DNA from: Streptomyces sp. CB01373
Lineage (GTDB): Bacteria > Actinomycetota > Actinomycetes > Streptomycetales > Streptomycetaceae
DNA: 64,000 nt
Assembly: GCF_002803075.1 (NCBI RefSeq)
Contig: NZ_NNBK01000006.1
Coordinates: forward strand, 1-64,000
Direction of reading: 5' to 3'
Shown here piece by piece: positions 42,637 to 51,214 of this stretch. Position numbers and translations under genes: made by a program. The notes under the pieces were generated by a model, which saw only the letters and a list, made by a program, of their open reading frames with translations, did not search any database and was not told where the DNA came from. Positions within the stretch are counted from its first letter, which is position 1. Every line of letters begins with the position of its first letter.

Positions 42637-43722
42637 GTGCAGGACAGCACGTCCGGGGTGTGGTGGTCTGGAGGCGTGCAGGCCCCCGCCCCGCTGCTGC
42701 CCGAGCCCGTCCGGCGTCTCGCCGCCTGGTGCGCCGCCTTTCTGCTGGTGTCCGGGGTGGTGTGGATCGGGGTCGAGCTGTGCGTGGTCTTCCGGACCGC
42801 GGTGATCCCGGTGCTGCTGGCACTGCTCGGCACAGCGCTGCTGCGACCGCTCTTCCGGCGGCTCGCGGGCACGGGGATGAACCGGTCGCTCGCCGCCGGG
42901 ATCACCTGTGCGGCGGTCGTCGTGTTCGTCGGCGGAGTGGTGTACATCGTGGCGGCCGCCCTGATCGACAGCGGGGACCAGATCCTCGCCTCGCTCAGGA
43001 AGGCCGCGCAGTGGCTCGCCACCCACTTCGGGGCGGCCGGGACCTCGCTGGACGACCTCGCCTCCAACGGCAGACGGCTGCTGGAGAAGTTCGCCGGGAC
43101 GGCCGCCTCCAACGTCATCAGCGGGGTCAGCGTGGTCGGCGAGTCGATCGCCATGGCCGTACTGGCCCTGCTGCTCGTGTTCTTCTTCCTGCGCGACTCG
43201 CACAAGGCCGCCGCCGTTCTGCGCACGCTCGCCCCGCGCGGGAGCGGCGACACCGCGGAGGCCATGGCCCGGCGGGCCTTCGCCGCCGTGGAGGGCTTCA
43301 TGCGCGGCACGACGCTCATCGCGCTGATCGACGCCACGTGCATCACCGTCGGCCTGCTCCTGCTGAGGGTGCCCGGCGCGCTCGGGCTCGGCGCGCTGGT
43401 CTTCGTCGGCGGCTACCTCCCCTACCTGGGCGCCTTCCTCTCCGGCACGGTGTCCGTGCTGGTCGCCCTCGCCGACCGCGGCCTCGTCGTCGGACTGTGG
43501 GCGTTCGGGGTGGTGCTGGCGGTCCAGGTGCTGGAGGGGCACGTGCTCCAGCCGGTGATCCAGAGCCGGACCGTGCAGATGCACCCGGCCGCGGTGCTGC
43601 TGGCGATCACCGGGGGCGCGTCGGTCGCCGGGATCGTGGGGATGCTGCTGGCGGTGCCGCTGACGGCGGCGGCCTTCGGGACCGCGCACGAACTGCGGGC
43701 ACGGTACGCGGCCGCGCCGTAG
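42637..43722 (+). CDS. AI-2E family permease
   Basis: 361 residues with 7-8 hydrophobic helices. Family features include the central SVVGESIAMAVLALLLVFFFLRD helix and the conserved late stretch VFVGGYLPYLGAFLSGTVSVLVAL, then VQVLEGHVLQPVIQSRTVQMHPAAVLLAI. The family was named for autoinducer-2 export in E. coli, but members include Na+/H+ antiporters and many of unknown substrate. GTG 42637 has GGTGGA upstream; a GTG at 42676 is possible but is too close to its GGAGG. Confidence 0.85.
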   Translation: MQDSTSGVWWSGGVQAPAPLLPEPVRRLAAWCAAFLLVSGVVWIGVELCVVFRTAVIPVLLALLGTALLRPLFRRLAGTGMNRSLAAGITCAAVVVFVGGVVYIVAAALIDSGDQILASLRKAAQWLATHFGAAGTSLDDLASNGRRLLEKFAGTAASNVISGVSVVGESIAMAVLALLLVFFFLRDSHKAAAVLRTLAPRGSGDTAEAMARRAFAAVEGFMRGTTLIALIDATCITVGLLLLRVPGALGLGALVFVGGYLPYLGAFLSGTVSVLVALADRGLVVGLWAFGVVLAVQVLEGHVLQPVIQSRTVQMHPAAVLLAITGGASVAGIVGMLLAVPLTAAAFGTAHELRARYAAAP

Positions 43723-43733
43723 GGGCCACCCGG

Positions 43734-43783
43734 GGGCGGCTCACCCGGAAGGGCGGCTCACCCGGAAGGGCGGCTCACCCGGC
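43734..43783. repeat. Three tandem 17-bp repeats at the end of the HATPase-like gene
   Basis: The unit GCGGCTCACCCGGAAGG occurs about three times (last copy partial). Each copy holds a minus-strand TGA; since 17 is not a multiple of 3, the three stops fall in the three frames of the leftward gene. Confidence 0.65.
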
Positions 43784-44332
43784 CGCCGAGGACTCGTACA
43801 GCTCGAACCAGATGCTCTTGCCCTTGCCGCGCGGCACGACGCCCCAGGCGTCCGCGAGCAGTTCGATCAGCACCAGTCCGCGCCCGGAGGAGGCGAGCTC
43901 GCCGGGCCGGCGCTTGTGCGGCAGGTCGTCGCCGGCGTCGGTGACCTCCACCCGCAGCCGCCGCTCCCCCTTCTCCCCGCTGACCTCGGCCAGCACCCGG
44001 CCGGCGTCGAGCAGGAAGGCCTCCCGGGAGCGCCGCCAGTCGCCGGTGACCGCCCGTCGCCCCGCGGGGGAACCTGGTGTCGGCTCGGCGACCTCCTGAA
44101 GGGTGCCGATCAGCTTGTACGCCCTCTTGCGGGCGTCGAAGGCCGGTTTGGAGCGGCTGCGCACGACGCGGATGATCCGGTTGTGCTCGTCCATGATGCG
44201 GATGCGCACCTCGGCGAGGCTGTCCTCGGCGGCGGCGAGCCGCACGACGCCGGTGATCTCGTTCCAGTCGACCGGGTGGAGGCGGGCGCGCACCTGGGCT
44301 TCCCTGAGCGTGGTCTTCTCGGACACTGCCAC
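43775..44332 (-). CDS. HATPase-like regulatory protein, possibly degenerate
   Basis: 185 residues, GTG start. The C-terminal half carries late HATPase_c motifs of the Streptomyces anti-sigma type: LRVEVTDAGDDLP, then SSGRGLVLIELLADAWGVVPRGKGKSIWFELYE. The expected N-box (E-LxxNAxxH) is not evident; instead the N-terminal ~110 residues (TTLREAQVRARLHPVDWNEITGVVRLAA...) form a different, mostly helical and strand-rich region. It may bind a partner without hydrolysing ATP. Divergent from aspS. Function unknown. Confidence 0.65.
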   Translation of the reverse strand: MAVSEKTTLREAQVRARLHPVDWNEITGVVRLAAAEDSLAEVRIRIMDEHNRIIRVVRSRSKPAFDARKRAYKLIGTLQEVAEPTPGSPAGRRAVTGDWRRSREAFLLDAGRVLAEVSGEKGERRLRVEVTDAGDDLPHKRRPGELASSGRGLVLIELLADAWGVVPRGKGKSIWFELYESSAAG

Positions 44333-44488
44333 CGATGGCGTACGGCCTTGCGGTCCTCCAGCCGCCCGGGACCGGCCGGGGACGGCTCCTTATTGTGGGG
44401 AGCCGATCTTGAGCCGCCCGGTACGCTTGGTAGGTCCGGGCCATGCCCGCCCGGTGATCCCCGATCCGCGAAGACTGGATGAACGACG

Positions 44489-46252
44489 ATGCATCGGTAC
44501 AGGTCCCACACCTGCGGCGAGCTCCGCGCCTCTGACGTCGGCACCGACGTCCGGCTGAGTGGCTGGCTGCACAATCGGCGAGACCTGGGCGGCATCCTCT
44601 TCATCGATCTGCGCGACCACTACGGCATCACGCAGCTCGTCGCCCGCCCGGGCACGCCCGCGTACGAGGCCCTGGACAAGCTCTCCAAGGAGTCCACGGT
44701 CCGCGTCGACGGCAGCGTTGTTTCACGTGGAACCGAGAACGTGAACCCGGACCTGCCGACCGGTGAGATCGAGGTCGAGGTGACCGAGGTCGAGCTGCTC
44801 GGCGCGGCTCAGCCCCTCCCCTTCACCATCAACACCGAGGACGGGGTCAACGAGGAGCGGCGCCTGGAGTACCGCTTCCTGGACCTGCGCCGCGAGCGCA
44901 TGCACCGCAACATCCTGCTGCGCACGGCGGTCATCTCCGCCATCCGCCACAAGATGTCGGCGATGGGCTTCAACGAGATGGCGACGCCGATCCTGTCCGC
45001 CACCTCCCCCGAGGGCGCGCGCGACTACGTGGTCCCCTCCCGGGTCCACGCGGGCCGGTTCTACGCCCTTCCGCAGGCACCCCAGCAGTTCAAGCAGCTG
45101 CTGATGATCTCGGGCTTCGACCGCTACTTCCAGATCGCGCCCTGCTTCCGTGACGAGGACGCCCGCGCGGACCGTTCGCCGGGCGAGTTCTACCAGCTCG
45201 ATGTCGAGATGAGCTTCGTCGAGCAGGAGGACGTCTTCCAGCCGATCGAGAAGCTCATGACGGAGCTCTTCGAGGAGTTCGGCGGCGGCCGCCACGTCAC
45301 CTCGCCCTTCCCGCGGATCCCGTTCCGCGAGGCGATGCTGAAGTACGGCTCCGACAAGCCGGACCTGCGCGCCAAGCTGGAGCTCGTCGACATCACGGAC
45401 GTCTTCGCGGGCTCGGAGTTCAAGGCGTTCGCGGGCAAGCACGTGCGCGCGCTGGCGGTGCCGGACACCGCCGGCCAGCCGCGGAAGTTCTTCGACCAGC
45501 TCGGCGAGTACGCGGTCGAGCAGGGCGCGAAGGGCCTGGCGTGGGTGCGCGTCGGCGAGGACGGCGCACTGACCGGCCCGATCGCGAAGTTCCTCACCGA
45601 GGAGAACGTCGCGGAGCTGACCAAGCGGCTCTCCCTGGCCCCCGGCCACGCGGTGTTCTTCGGCGCGGGCGAGTTCGACGAGGTCTCGAAGATCATGGGT
45701 GCGGTGCGGGTGGAGACCGCCAGGCGCGCCGGCCAGTTCGAGGAGAACGTCTTCCGCTTCTGCTGGATCGTCGACTTCCCGATGTACGAGAAGGACGAGG
45801 AGACGGGCGGGATCGACTTCTCCCACAACCCGTTCTCGATGCCGCAGGGCGGTCTTGAGGCCCTGGAGACCCAGGACCCGCTGGACATCCTGGGCTGGCA
45901 GTACGACATCGTCTGCAACGGCGTCGAGCTGTCCTCCGGCGCCATCCGCAACCACGAGCCGGACATCATGCTCAAGGCCTTCGAGATCGCGGGCTACGAC
46001 CGTGAGACCGTCGAGGACAAGTTCGCGGGCATGCTCCGCGCGTTCCGCTTCGGCGCCCCGCCGCACGGCGGCATCGCGCCGGGCGTCGACCGCATCGTGA
46101 TGCTTCTCGCGGACGAGCCCAACATCCGCGAGACCATCGCCTTCCCGCTCAACGGCAACGCCCAGGACCTGATGATGGGCGCCCCGACCGAGCTGGACGA
46201 GTCGCGTCTGAGGGAACTCCACCTGTCGGTACGCAAGCCGCAGCCGAAGTAG
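44489..46252 (+). CDS. aspS: Aspartyl-tRNA synthetase (alphaproteobacterial-like type)
   Basis: 587 residues. An N-terminal OB anticodon-binding domain ([20 protein letters not shown]), class II motif 2 in [30 protein letters not shown], a GAD insertion domain (about 300-420) and motif 3 [22 protein letters not shown]. The start [18 protein letters not shown], the SPGEFYQLD insertion and [11 protein letters not shown] look like alphaproteobacterial AspRS rather than mycobacterial AspRS (which has RADRQPEFTQLD). A parS-like site lies in codons for VVSRGT. TACGCT at 44422-44427 may be the -10. Confidence 0.93.
   Translation: MHRYRSHTCGELRASDVGTDVRLSGWLHNRRDLGGILFIDLRDHYGITQLVARPGTPAYEALDKLSKESTVRVDGSVVSRGTENVNPDLPTGEIEVEVTEVELLGAAQPLPFTINTEDGVNEERRLEYRFLDLRRERMHRNILLRTAVISAIRHKMSAMGFNEMATPILSATSPEGARDYVVPSRVHAGRFYALPQAPQQFKQLLMISGFDRYFQIAPCFRDEDARADRSPGEFYQLDVEMSFVEQEDVFQPIEKLMTELFEEFGGGRHVTSPFPRIPFREAMLKYGSDKPDLRAKLELVDITDVFAGSEFKAFAGKHVRALAVPDTAGQPRKFFDQLGEYAVEQGAKGLAWVRVGEDGALTGPIAKFLTEENVAELTKRLSLAPGHAVFFGAGEFDEVSKIMGAVRVETARRAGQFEENVFRFCWIVDFPMYEKDEETGGIDFSHNPFSMPQGGLEALETQDPLDILGWQYDIVCNGVELSSGAIRNHEPDIMLKAFEIAGYDRETVEDKFAGMLRAFRFGAPPHGGIAPGVDRIVMLLADEPNIRETIAFPLNGNAQDLMMGAPTELDESRLRELHLSVRKPQPK
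44720..44733. other. parS: parS-like site within aspS (one mismatch)
   Basis: GTTTCACGTGGAAC differs at one base from the perfect site at 16361 and is a variant known among Streptomyces parS sites. It lies inside the aspS coding sequence, 28.4 kb from the first site. Confidence 0.85.
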
Positions 46253-46275
46253 TAGGGCACAGGCGGGCGGGAATG

Positions 46276-46299
46276 CTCGAAACCGGCGTCGGTTTCGAG
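46276..46299 (+). terminator. Terminator after aspS
   Basis: CTCGAAACCG, GCGT loop, CGGTTTCGAG followed by TCTTCT. A 10-bp perfect stem 23 bases after the stop. Confidence 0.75.
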
Positions 46300-46375
46300 T
46301 CTTCTCGTTCGTACATGGCGGGCAGGTGCTGTTTTCTCATCCGGCTGACAGGAATCCTGCCTAGTTTCGCGGGCC

Positions 46376-47311
46376 ATGACGGACAACAAGGCACCCTCAT
46401 CCCATTCGGACCTGACGCGCCGCAAGGTGCTGCTGGCGGGCGGCGCGGCGGTGACCGCGGTGGGCTTGGCTGGCTCGTCGGCGCTGAACGCCGCAGCGGG
46501 CGAGGCGGCTGCGGCCACCAAGGCCACCACGGTCGAGAGCTGCTACATGCTCACCTCGGAGCTGGTCGAGGGCCCCTACTACATCGACGCCGACAAGCTT
46601 CGACGGGACGTCACCGAGGACCAGGACGGCATCCCGCTGACCCTCACACTCAAGGTGATCGACGCCGAGAGCTGCAGGCCCCTGCGCAACGCGGCCGTCG
46701 ACATCTGGCACTGCAACGCGGTGGGCGTCTACTCGGGTTACGAGGACAGCGGCAACGGCGGCGGTGGCCCGGCTCCTACGGGCCCCCCGCCTTCGGGCAT
46801 GCCCACCGGTGAGCCGCCGACCGACGGTCCTGGCCAGGGCGGCGGGCATCAGGAGCCGACGGACGACGAGCGCTTCCTGCGCGGCACCTGGCACACGGAC
46901 CGGAACGGCCAGGTCACCTTCCGCACGGTCTTCCCGGGCTGGTACCAGGGCCGCTGCGTGCACATCCACGTCAAGGTCCATGTGGACGGCAAGTGGACGG
47001 ACTCCGGCTACGAGGGGGGCCGCACCTGCCACACCGGTCAGTTGTTCTTCGACGAGGAGTCGGTGTCGCTCACGGAGTCGGTGGAGCCGTACTCCACCAA
47101 TGTCGTGACCCGTACGACTCTCGACGAGGACGGGATCTACCCGGGCAACGGCAATGAGGGCGGCCTGCTCCACCTCCGGTACGACACGAAGCACATCGCC
47201 CGCGGCGTCCGCGCCCAACTGACCCTGGGCGTCGACCCGAGCGCGACCAACGACGGCCAGGACGGCCCCCGGCCGACCGCATCGCAGCCACCGTCGGGAG
47301 CGGCGAGCTGA
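46376..47311 (+). CDS. Tat-exported intradiol ring-cleavage dioxygenase
   Basis: 311 residues. A twin-arginine signal (DLTRRKVLLAGG, Arg15-Arg16) precedes an intradiol dioxygenase beta-sandwich. Fe(III) ligands are visible: Tyr in LVEGPYYID, Tyr in PGWYQGRCVHIHVKV and the two His of HIHV. A Gly/Pro-rich loop of about 40 residues (GGGGPAPTGPPPSGMPTGEPP) is inserted before the second strand set. Secreted members of this group in streptomycetes cleave catechols derived from lignin or plant aromatics. No transport or catabolic partner genes are adjacent. Confidence 0.88.
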   Translation: MTDNKAPSSHSDLTRRKVLLAGGAAVTAVGLAGSSALNAAAGEAAAATKATTVESCYMLTSELVEGPYYIDADKLRRDVTEDQDGIPLTLTLKVIDAESCRPLRNAAVDIWHCNAVGVYSGYEDSGNGGGGPAPTGPPPSGMPTGEPPTDGPGQGGGHQEPTDDERFLRGTWHTDRNGQVTFRTVFPGWYQGRCVHIHVKVHVDGKWTDSGYEGGRTCHTGQLFFDEESVSLTESVEPYSTNVVTRTTLDEDGIYPGNGNEGGLLHLRYDTKHIARGVRAQLTLGVDPSATNDGQDGPRPTASQPPSGAAS

Positions 47312-47326
47312 CGCAAGGACCTACGG

Positions 47327-47372
47327 AGACGGAGCGGCCCGGATCCGGTGAGGGTTCCGGGCCGCTCCGTCT
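47327..47372. terminator. Terminator between the dioxygenase and the islet
   Basis: AGACGGAGCGGCCCGGA, 12-base loop, TCCGGGCCGCTCCGTCT: 17-bp perfect stem. Confidence 0.85.
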
Positions 47373-47429
47373 GTATGCCGTGACCGCAGCTCGCCCCGAC
47401 ACTTCCGCGGAAGTGGGATGTGCGGGGGC

Positions 47430-47720
47430 TCAGGCATTGCCGGCGCTGTCCTCGGAGCTCTCCGGATTCCCGACGAACAGGTCTTCCGTGCGCTTGACCG
47501 TGCCGGACCGGTCCAGCCAGTCGGCCAGGCGATCGAGATCGGTGCAGGAGGCGATGCGCTCACGGGCATCGTGCGAGACACGGAGACCGCGCACCTCGAG
47601 AACGCGCAGGACGCCCTTGGCTTCACCCTTCGCCTCGCCCGTCGCCTCGCCTTCCGCCTTGCCCTCCAGGTACGTTTCCTCGAAGAGGGTTCCCCGGCCG
47701 GGGAAGTAAGTGGCGACCAT
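47430..47720 (-). CDS. Small protein, probably the C-terminal tail of a Rpn-like nuclease
   Basis: 96 residues, MVATYFPGRGTLFEETYLEGKAEGEATGEAKG..., with repeated Gly-Glu-Ala followed by VLRVLEVRGLRVSHDARERIASCTDLDRLADWLDR. A similar tail closes ~300-residue Rpn/PD-(D/E)XK-type proteins in actinobacteria as I recall them; the nuclease core is missing here. It may be a remnant or a stand-alone regulator. The gene at 48348 is a paralogue. Confidence 0.5.
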   Translation of the reverse strand: MVATYFPGRGTLFEETYLEGKAEGEATGEAKGEAKGVLRVLEVRGLRVSHDARERIASCTDLDRLADWLDRSGTVKRTEDLFVGNPESSEDSAGNA

Positions 47721-47788
47721 CTTCTGCAGTCCTCTCCGTCAGACGGACGGGTGGCTGGATCCCGGGGTCGGGCTCTCAGTTTCCCGGC

Positions 47789-48292
47789 TCAGCCGCGTAC
47801 TGCCTTCACGGCCTCGTCCAGGACGGCGCTCAGCTCGCGCAGCGCTTCCCGAGCGGTGGCAGGGTCCTCGTGTTCCAACCTGTTCTGCGCGTGAGTGAAG
47901 CGGGAGGACAGGTCGGGGCGGCGGGCGATCTCGATATCCCTGGCCCAGGTGAGGACCCAGCTCCGCACGGGGCTCAGAGACTGCCACTCGACCGCTTTGG
48001 CGAAGGCGTCGTCCTTCGTGGCCTGCATCTCGTCCAGACGGCCCGGGGCGACGACGGCGAGGGCGGCGCGCAAGGCATCAGGGGTCTGCTCGGGACGGGC
48101 GATCAGCTCATGTCCTTGACCGACGTACTCGCGTATCGCGGCGAGGAAGACCGCCCTATGCTCGGCTTCGATCTCCGCGTCGTTCCGTTCCTCTGTGCCC
48201 ATCTCGGTGAGAAGACGTGCGGCCCTCTCGGCAGCCGTAGGGTCGTCCCTCAGGAGCGCGCGCCTGCGCTCCCGCCAGCTCTCGCCGTTCAC
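47789..48292 (-). CDS. Hypothetical helical protein
   Basis: 167 residues, GTG start. Predominantly helical and charged (RERRRALLRDDPTAAERAARLLTEMGTEERNDAEIEAEHRAVF...; SRFTHAQNRLEHEDPATAREALRELSAVLDEAVKAV). I recognise no family, signal peptide or membrane segment. It sits between two probable gene fragments in a small accessory islet next to a toxin-antitoxin pair. It may be an orphan partner of that islet. Confidence 0.5.
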   Translation of the reverse strand: MNGESWRERRRALLRDDPTAAERAARLLTEMGTEERNDAEIEAEHRAVFLAAIREYVGQGHELIARPEQTPDALRAALAVVAPGRLDEMQATKDDAFAKAVEWQSLSPVRSWVLTWARDIEIARRPDLSSRFTHAQNRLEHEDPATAREALRELSAVLDEAVKAVRG

Positions 48293-48347
48293 CGCCCTAC
48301 CTCCAGACGTCCGCGTACCGGGTCGGTCTTTTTGCTGAGGTCTGGGG

Positions 48348-48593
48348 TTACTCGTCCGTAAAGACGTCTTCGGCCGTCGAGGCTGTGACGGCACGCCGCG
48401 GCCAGTGGCGCAGGATCTCGGGGTCGCCACAGCCGGTGATGCGCTCCCGGGCCGCTTCGGGGACGTCGATGCCGCGCACTTCCAGGATGTCCAGGACATC
48501 CTCGGCGGCGCGGCGCGCCTTGCCCTCGGCTCGGCCCTCCTCGCGGATTTCCTCGGAGAGGGGTGACTTGTAAAAGGAGAGGTCCACGGCCAC
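48348..48593 (-). pseudogene. Fragment: C-terminal tail of a Rpn-like protein
   Basis: 81 residues, GTG start. MAVDLSFYKSPLSEEIREEGRAEGKARR...VLDILEVRGIDVPEAARERITGCGDPEILRHW closely resembles the last ~80 residues of longer PD-(D/E)XK-like transposase/nuclease proteins. The N-terminal nuclease part is absent, replaced by the HTH gene 21 bases upstream. Shares ILEVRG and RERI/C motifs with the protein at 47430. I call it a remnant; an intact small protein is the alternative. Confidence 0.45.
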
Positions 48594-48614
48594 TAGTTTC
48601 CTCTCTTCTCGCTG

Positions 48615-48920
48615 TTAGGCCGCCTGGGGGGTGAACGCCACCGAAAGGTTGCTGTTGGGTGCGATGTCCAGGTGCAGGGTGGAGTCGAGAGCGGTAGCCA
48701 GACGTTCGAGGAGGGGGATGGTGGGAGTGGAACCCCCGTGCTCCAGACGCGAGATGGCGGCCTGGGTCATGCCGGCTCGCGTAGCGAGCTGTGTCTGTGT
48801 CATACCCAGGGCGGTACGGCGGTCACGGACGGCTTTGCCGAACAGATAGGCGCGGCGGGCCTCCTGGTACCCCTCCTGCGCGCGGTCGGCATCGGTGATG
48901 TCCCAACGGGAGTGGCTCAT
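48615..48920 (-). CDS. HigA-type XRE antitoxin
   Basis: 101 residues. A helix-turn-helix of the XRE type (about 31-85) contains RRTALGMTQTQLATRAGMTQAAISRLEHGGSTPTIPLLERLATAL. Its ATG overlaps the toxin stop by 4 bases (TGA within ATGA), so toxin comes first, as in HigBA. It should bind its own promoter and neutralise the toxin. Confidence 0.85.
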   Translation of the reverse strand: MSHSRWDITDADRAQEGYQEARRAYLFGKAVRDRRTALGMTQTQLATRAGMTQAAISRLEHGGSTPTIPLLERLATALDSTLHLDIAPNSNLSVAFTPQAA

Positions 48921-49303
48921 GGCGTGGCCTCCGGGAAGCGGTCGTAGACGGTGTGGGCGGGCGGATGTTGGGCTTCGCACTCCTTCTGGGCGGCGAGAGC
49001 GCGCTGTACTTCGGCGGTTTCCTGTCGCTGTGTCTTGGCGAAGACGGTGAGAAGCACGATGCGCCGGTTCGGTGCGAGCCAGTAGGCAATGCGATAGTGC
49101 CGCTGTTCGAGCCGGAACCGGAGCTCTCGCACCTTGCCGCCCAGGTGACGGCTGTAGGGCTCGTCGAGTACGCCGTCGAAGTCGGCGAGGAGATCGGCGT
49201 AGAACATCACGCGGCCGTGTTCGTGTGGCGTCAGGGAGTCCAGCCATTTCTCGACTTCGGGTTCGACTTCGATGGTGTATCGCGAGCCCTTAATGTATTC
49301 CAC
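48917..49303 (-). CDS. RelE/HigB-type toxin
   Basis: 128 residues from a GTG at 49303. The RelE/ParE-superfamily fold is suggested by YTIEVEPEVEKWLDSLTPHEHGRV, then LGGKVRELRFRLEQRHYRIAYWLAPNRRIVLLTVFAKTQRQE, with the conserved K/R residues on the active-site strands. Such toxins cleave mRNA at the ribosome. Toxin-before-antitoxin order and the 4-base overlap support a HigBA module. The promoter zone (49304-49360) is AT-rich with TTGACA on the minus strand, unlike the surroundings. Confidence 0.82.
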   Translation of the reverse strand: MEYIKGSRYTIEVEPEVEKWLDSLTPHEHGRVMFYADLLADFDGVLDEPYSRHLGGKVRELRFRLEQRHYRIAYWLAPNRRIVLLTVFAKTQRQETAEVQRALAAQKECEAQHPPAHTVYDRFPEATP

Positions 49304-49347
49304 GCTATATATCCTCGCTGGTATGGGCAAGGCGAGAGCGCCCGACT

Positions 49348-49353
49348 TGTCAA
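49348..49353 (-). promoter_or_regulatory. Possible -35 TTGACA of the toxin-antitoxin operon
   Basis: On the minus strand a run of T is followed by TTGACA, about 45 bases before the toxin GTG. No well-spaced -10 is certain; TATATA near the start lies too far away for this -35. Confidence 0.3.
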
Positions 49354-49398
49354 AAAATCTCGTTTGTGCCGCTACCGCGCAGGTGTCGGAGAACGTCG

Positions 49399-50370
49399 TC
49401 ACATCGGTCGGGGCCGGGGCGGTACGGGTCCTCCTGCTGGGGCGGCTTCGAGGTTGCCGACGGTTCCGGAGAATTGCTCCGTCGACGTGCATCCCTGGCA
49501 GTTGTGCGGGTCGGGGCCTCGGTAGCCGCGGTCGCAGGTTTCGCAGTTGCGGAGTGGGTGCCGGACGGGCGGGGGTGTCTCGGGGGCGCGGAACGGCGGC
49601 AGGGGTGGGAGCTGGGCGGTGAGGCGGTGGGCCAGGAGGGCGGCCGGGCGGCGCAGGGGCTCCGGCGGCAGGCCGCTGGTCAGGGTGTGGCGTACGGCGG
49701 TCGGGGTGAGGTCCCGTTCCAGCCACGCGGCGACACCGGGTGCGAGGTGCTCGGCGTCGGTGGCGGAGAGGAGCAGGCGGGGGTCTGTGCGGCGCAGGCC
49801 GGCGAGGATTTCGGTGGCCGCCTTGAGCAGGGCGGGGGAGGTGTACGCGGGCTTCGGTACGGCGGGGAGGGCTGCGCGGCGTGCGGGTTTCTGCTGCGGG
49901 GCGGTGGCCGCGCGGCGGGCCGGGGGCCCCGGCGGCAGCGCTTCGGACGCGTCGCGGTCGTGTCGGTGGCCCGGCTGGTTGCAGGAGACGGTGCGGGTGA
50001 CGATGCGGCCGGTCTCGGTGCGTTCGCGGGTGCGGCGCAGGTAGCCGTGGGTCTCCAGCTCGCGCAGGGCGGCCGCGATCCGGGTCGGCCCTTCGGGGAA
50101 GCGGGCGGTCAGGGTCTTGATGTCGACGGGGGCGCCGGTGGGGAGGGACTGGATGTGCACCGCCAGCCCGATGGCGAGTCCCGACAACTCGGGATGCTGG
50201 GCGAGGTGGTTGCCGATCACCGTGAAGCGGGTGGTGTGGCGGGTGTTGTCGTGGGTGACGCCGTAGCCGCGCGGGCGGGTACGTGTGCGTGGATTCGCCC
50301 GGGAGTGGGGTTCGTCGGCGGCAACGGCTGACTGGGCGTGCGGGGGCACGCTAGGGTCGTGGGTACCCAT
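49399..50370 (-). CDS. Helix-turn-helix protein with C-terminal Cys4 motif
   Basis: 323 residues from ATG 50370; upstream in-frame sequence exists, so the start is uncertain. Residues ~35-130 look like a winged helix (FTVIGNHLAQHPELSGLAIGLAVHIQSLPTG...RIAAALRELETHGYLRRTRE), of the type that opens replication or plasmid-transfer regulators. A Pro/Arg/Ala-rich linker follows. The C-terminus has CETCDRGYRGPDPHNCQGC, a four-cysteine zinc-binding motif. Similar proteins occur in many Streptomyces with no known role. Confidence 0.6.
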   Translation of the reverse strand: MGTHDPSVPPHAQSAVAADEPHSRANPRTRTRPRGYGVTHDNTRHTTRFTVIGNHLAQHPELSGLAIGLAVHIQSLPTGAPVDIKTLTARFPEGPTRIAAALRELETHGYLRRTRERTETGRIVTRTVSCNQPGHRHDRDASEALPPGPPARRAATAPQQKPARRAALPAVPKPAYTSPALLKAATEILAGLRRTDPRLLLSATDAEHLAPGVAAWLERDLTPTAVRHTLTSGLPPEPLRRPAALLAHRLTAQLPPLPPFRAPETPPPVRHPLRNCETCDRGYRGPDPHNCQGCTSTEQFSGTVGNLEAAPAGGPVPPRPRPM

Positions 50371-50510
50371 CAGGAAGGTCCGTTCTTCCTCGGTGGTCAG
50401 GCCCTCGATCGGGATCGCTAGTCCCGGCCGGGGGCCGATGCATGTGTGGGGTTGTGTGCGCTGAGCGTAGGGCAGTTGGGGGACGCGAAATCCAGCTGAG
50501 CCGGTGATGT

Positions 50511-51059
50511 TCACCCGCCCGAGTGACCGCCCGCGACGGGCGGGAGGGGTGGGGCTCGGTGGGGTTCTTTCTCCCACGAGTTCTTGGAAAAGAGACCGCC
50601 TTCGGCACCGGAGTTCGTGGGGGCGGGTTCCGGTGGTGAGCAGCGCAGTTCGGCCCACACCCGCTTGCGCGGGAACCGGTCCTCGCTCACGCCCCAGCGG
50701 TCCGCGAGCGCGGTCACGATGAGCAGGCCACGGCCCGACTCGGCGTCCTCGGCGGGCTGTTGAGGTGCGGGAAGACGGTCACCGCGCGTGTCGGCGACCT
50801 CGATACGGAGCGTGTCGCCGATCACGTAGAGCGTCAGCCGGAAGTCCCGCCCGGGGACGCGGCCGTGCGTGATGGCGTTGGCCGCCAGCTCGGCCACGAG
50901 GTGGTTCGCGGGCTCCGTGGGCAGCCCCCAGCGGCGCAGCTGCGCCTCGGCGAGCAGGCGTGCGAGGCGGGCGCCTCGCCGTGTGGACGACAGAAGCACG
51001 CTGAAGTTGGGGAACTGGACGCTCTGTTCGGCCGTGAGGTCGGCGATTTCCTGATTCAC
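50511..51059 (-). CDS. HATPase-type anti-sigma/regulatory ATP-binding protein
   Basis: 182 residues, GTG start. The HATPase_c_2 domain has the N-box LVAELAANAITHGRV (E..NA..H), the G1 box VADTRGD, and ESGRGLLIVTALADRWGV. This is the Streptomyces SpoIIAB/RsbW-like family. A low-complexity tail follows. It is divergent from an HTH-DUF5753 gene overlapping a DUF397 gene, the arrangement of WhiJ/AbaA-like developmental loci. It might bind a sigma factor or the small DUF397 protein; no partner is proven. Confidence 0.85.
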   Translation of the reverse strand: MNQEIADLTAEQSVQFPNFSVLLSSTRRGARLARLLAEAQLRRWGLPTEPANHLVAELAANAITHGRVPGRDFRLTLYVIGDTLRIEVADTRGDRLPAPQQPAEDAESGRGLLIVTALADRWGVSEDRFPRKRVWAELRCSPPEPAPTNSGAEGGLFSKNSWEKEPHRAPPLPPVAGGHSGG

Positions 51060-51214
51060 GTCACTCAGAGTGGCCGAGTGCGCCTACCGTGAGGAGTGAC
51101 TGAGTGGTTGCGTATGGTGACTGTCGGCTGCTTGTCCGGTGCTGTCCGGGCCGTCGGCACCGTTCGTAGGGGTAGGGCGTCGCGGTACGGCGCGGGACTA
51201 CGGAGGGGTGCGGC

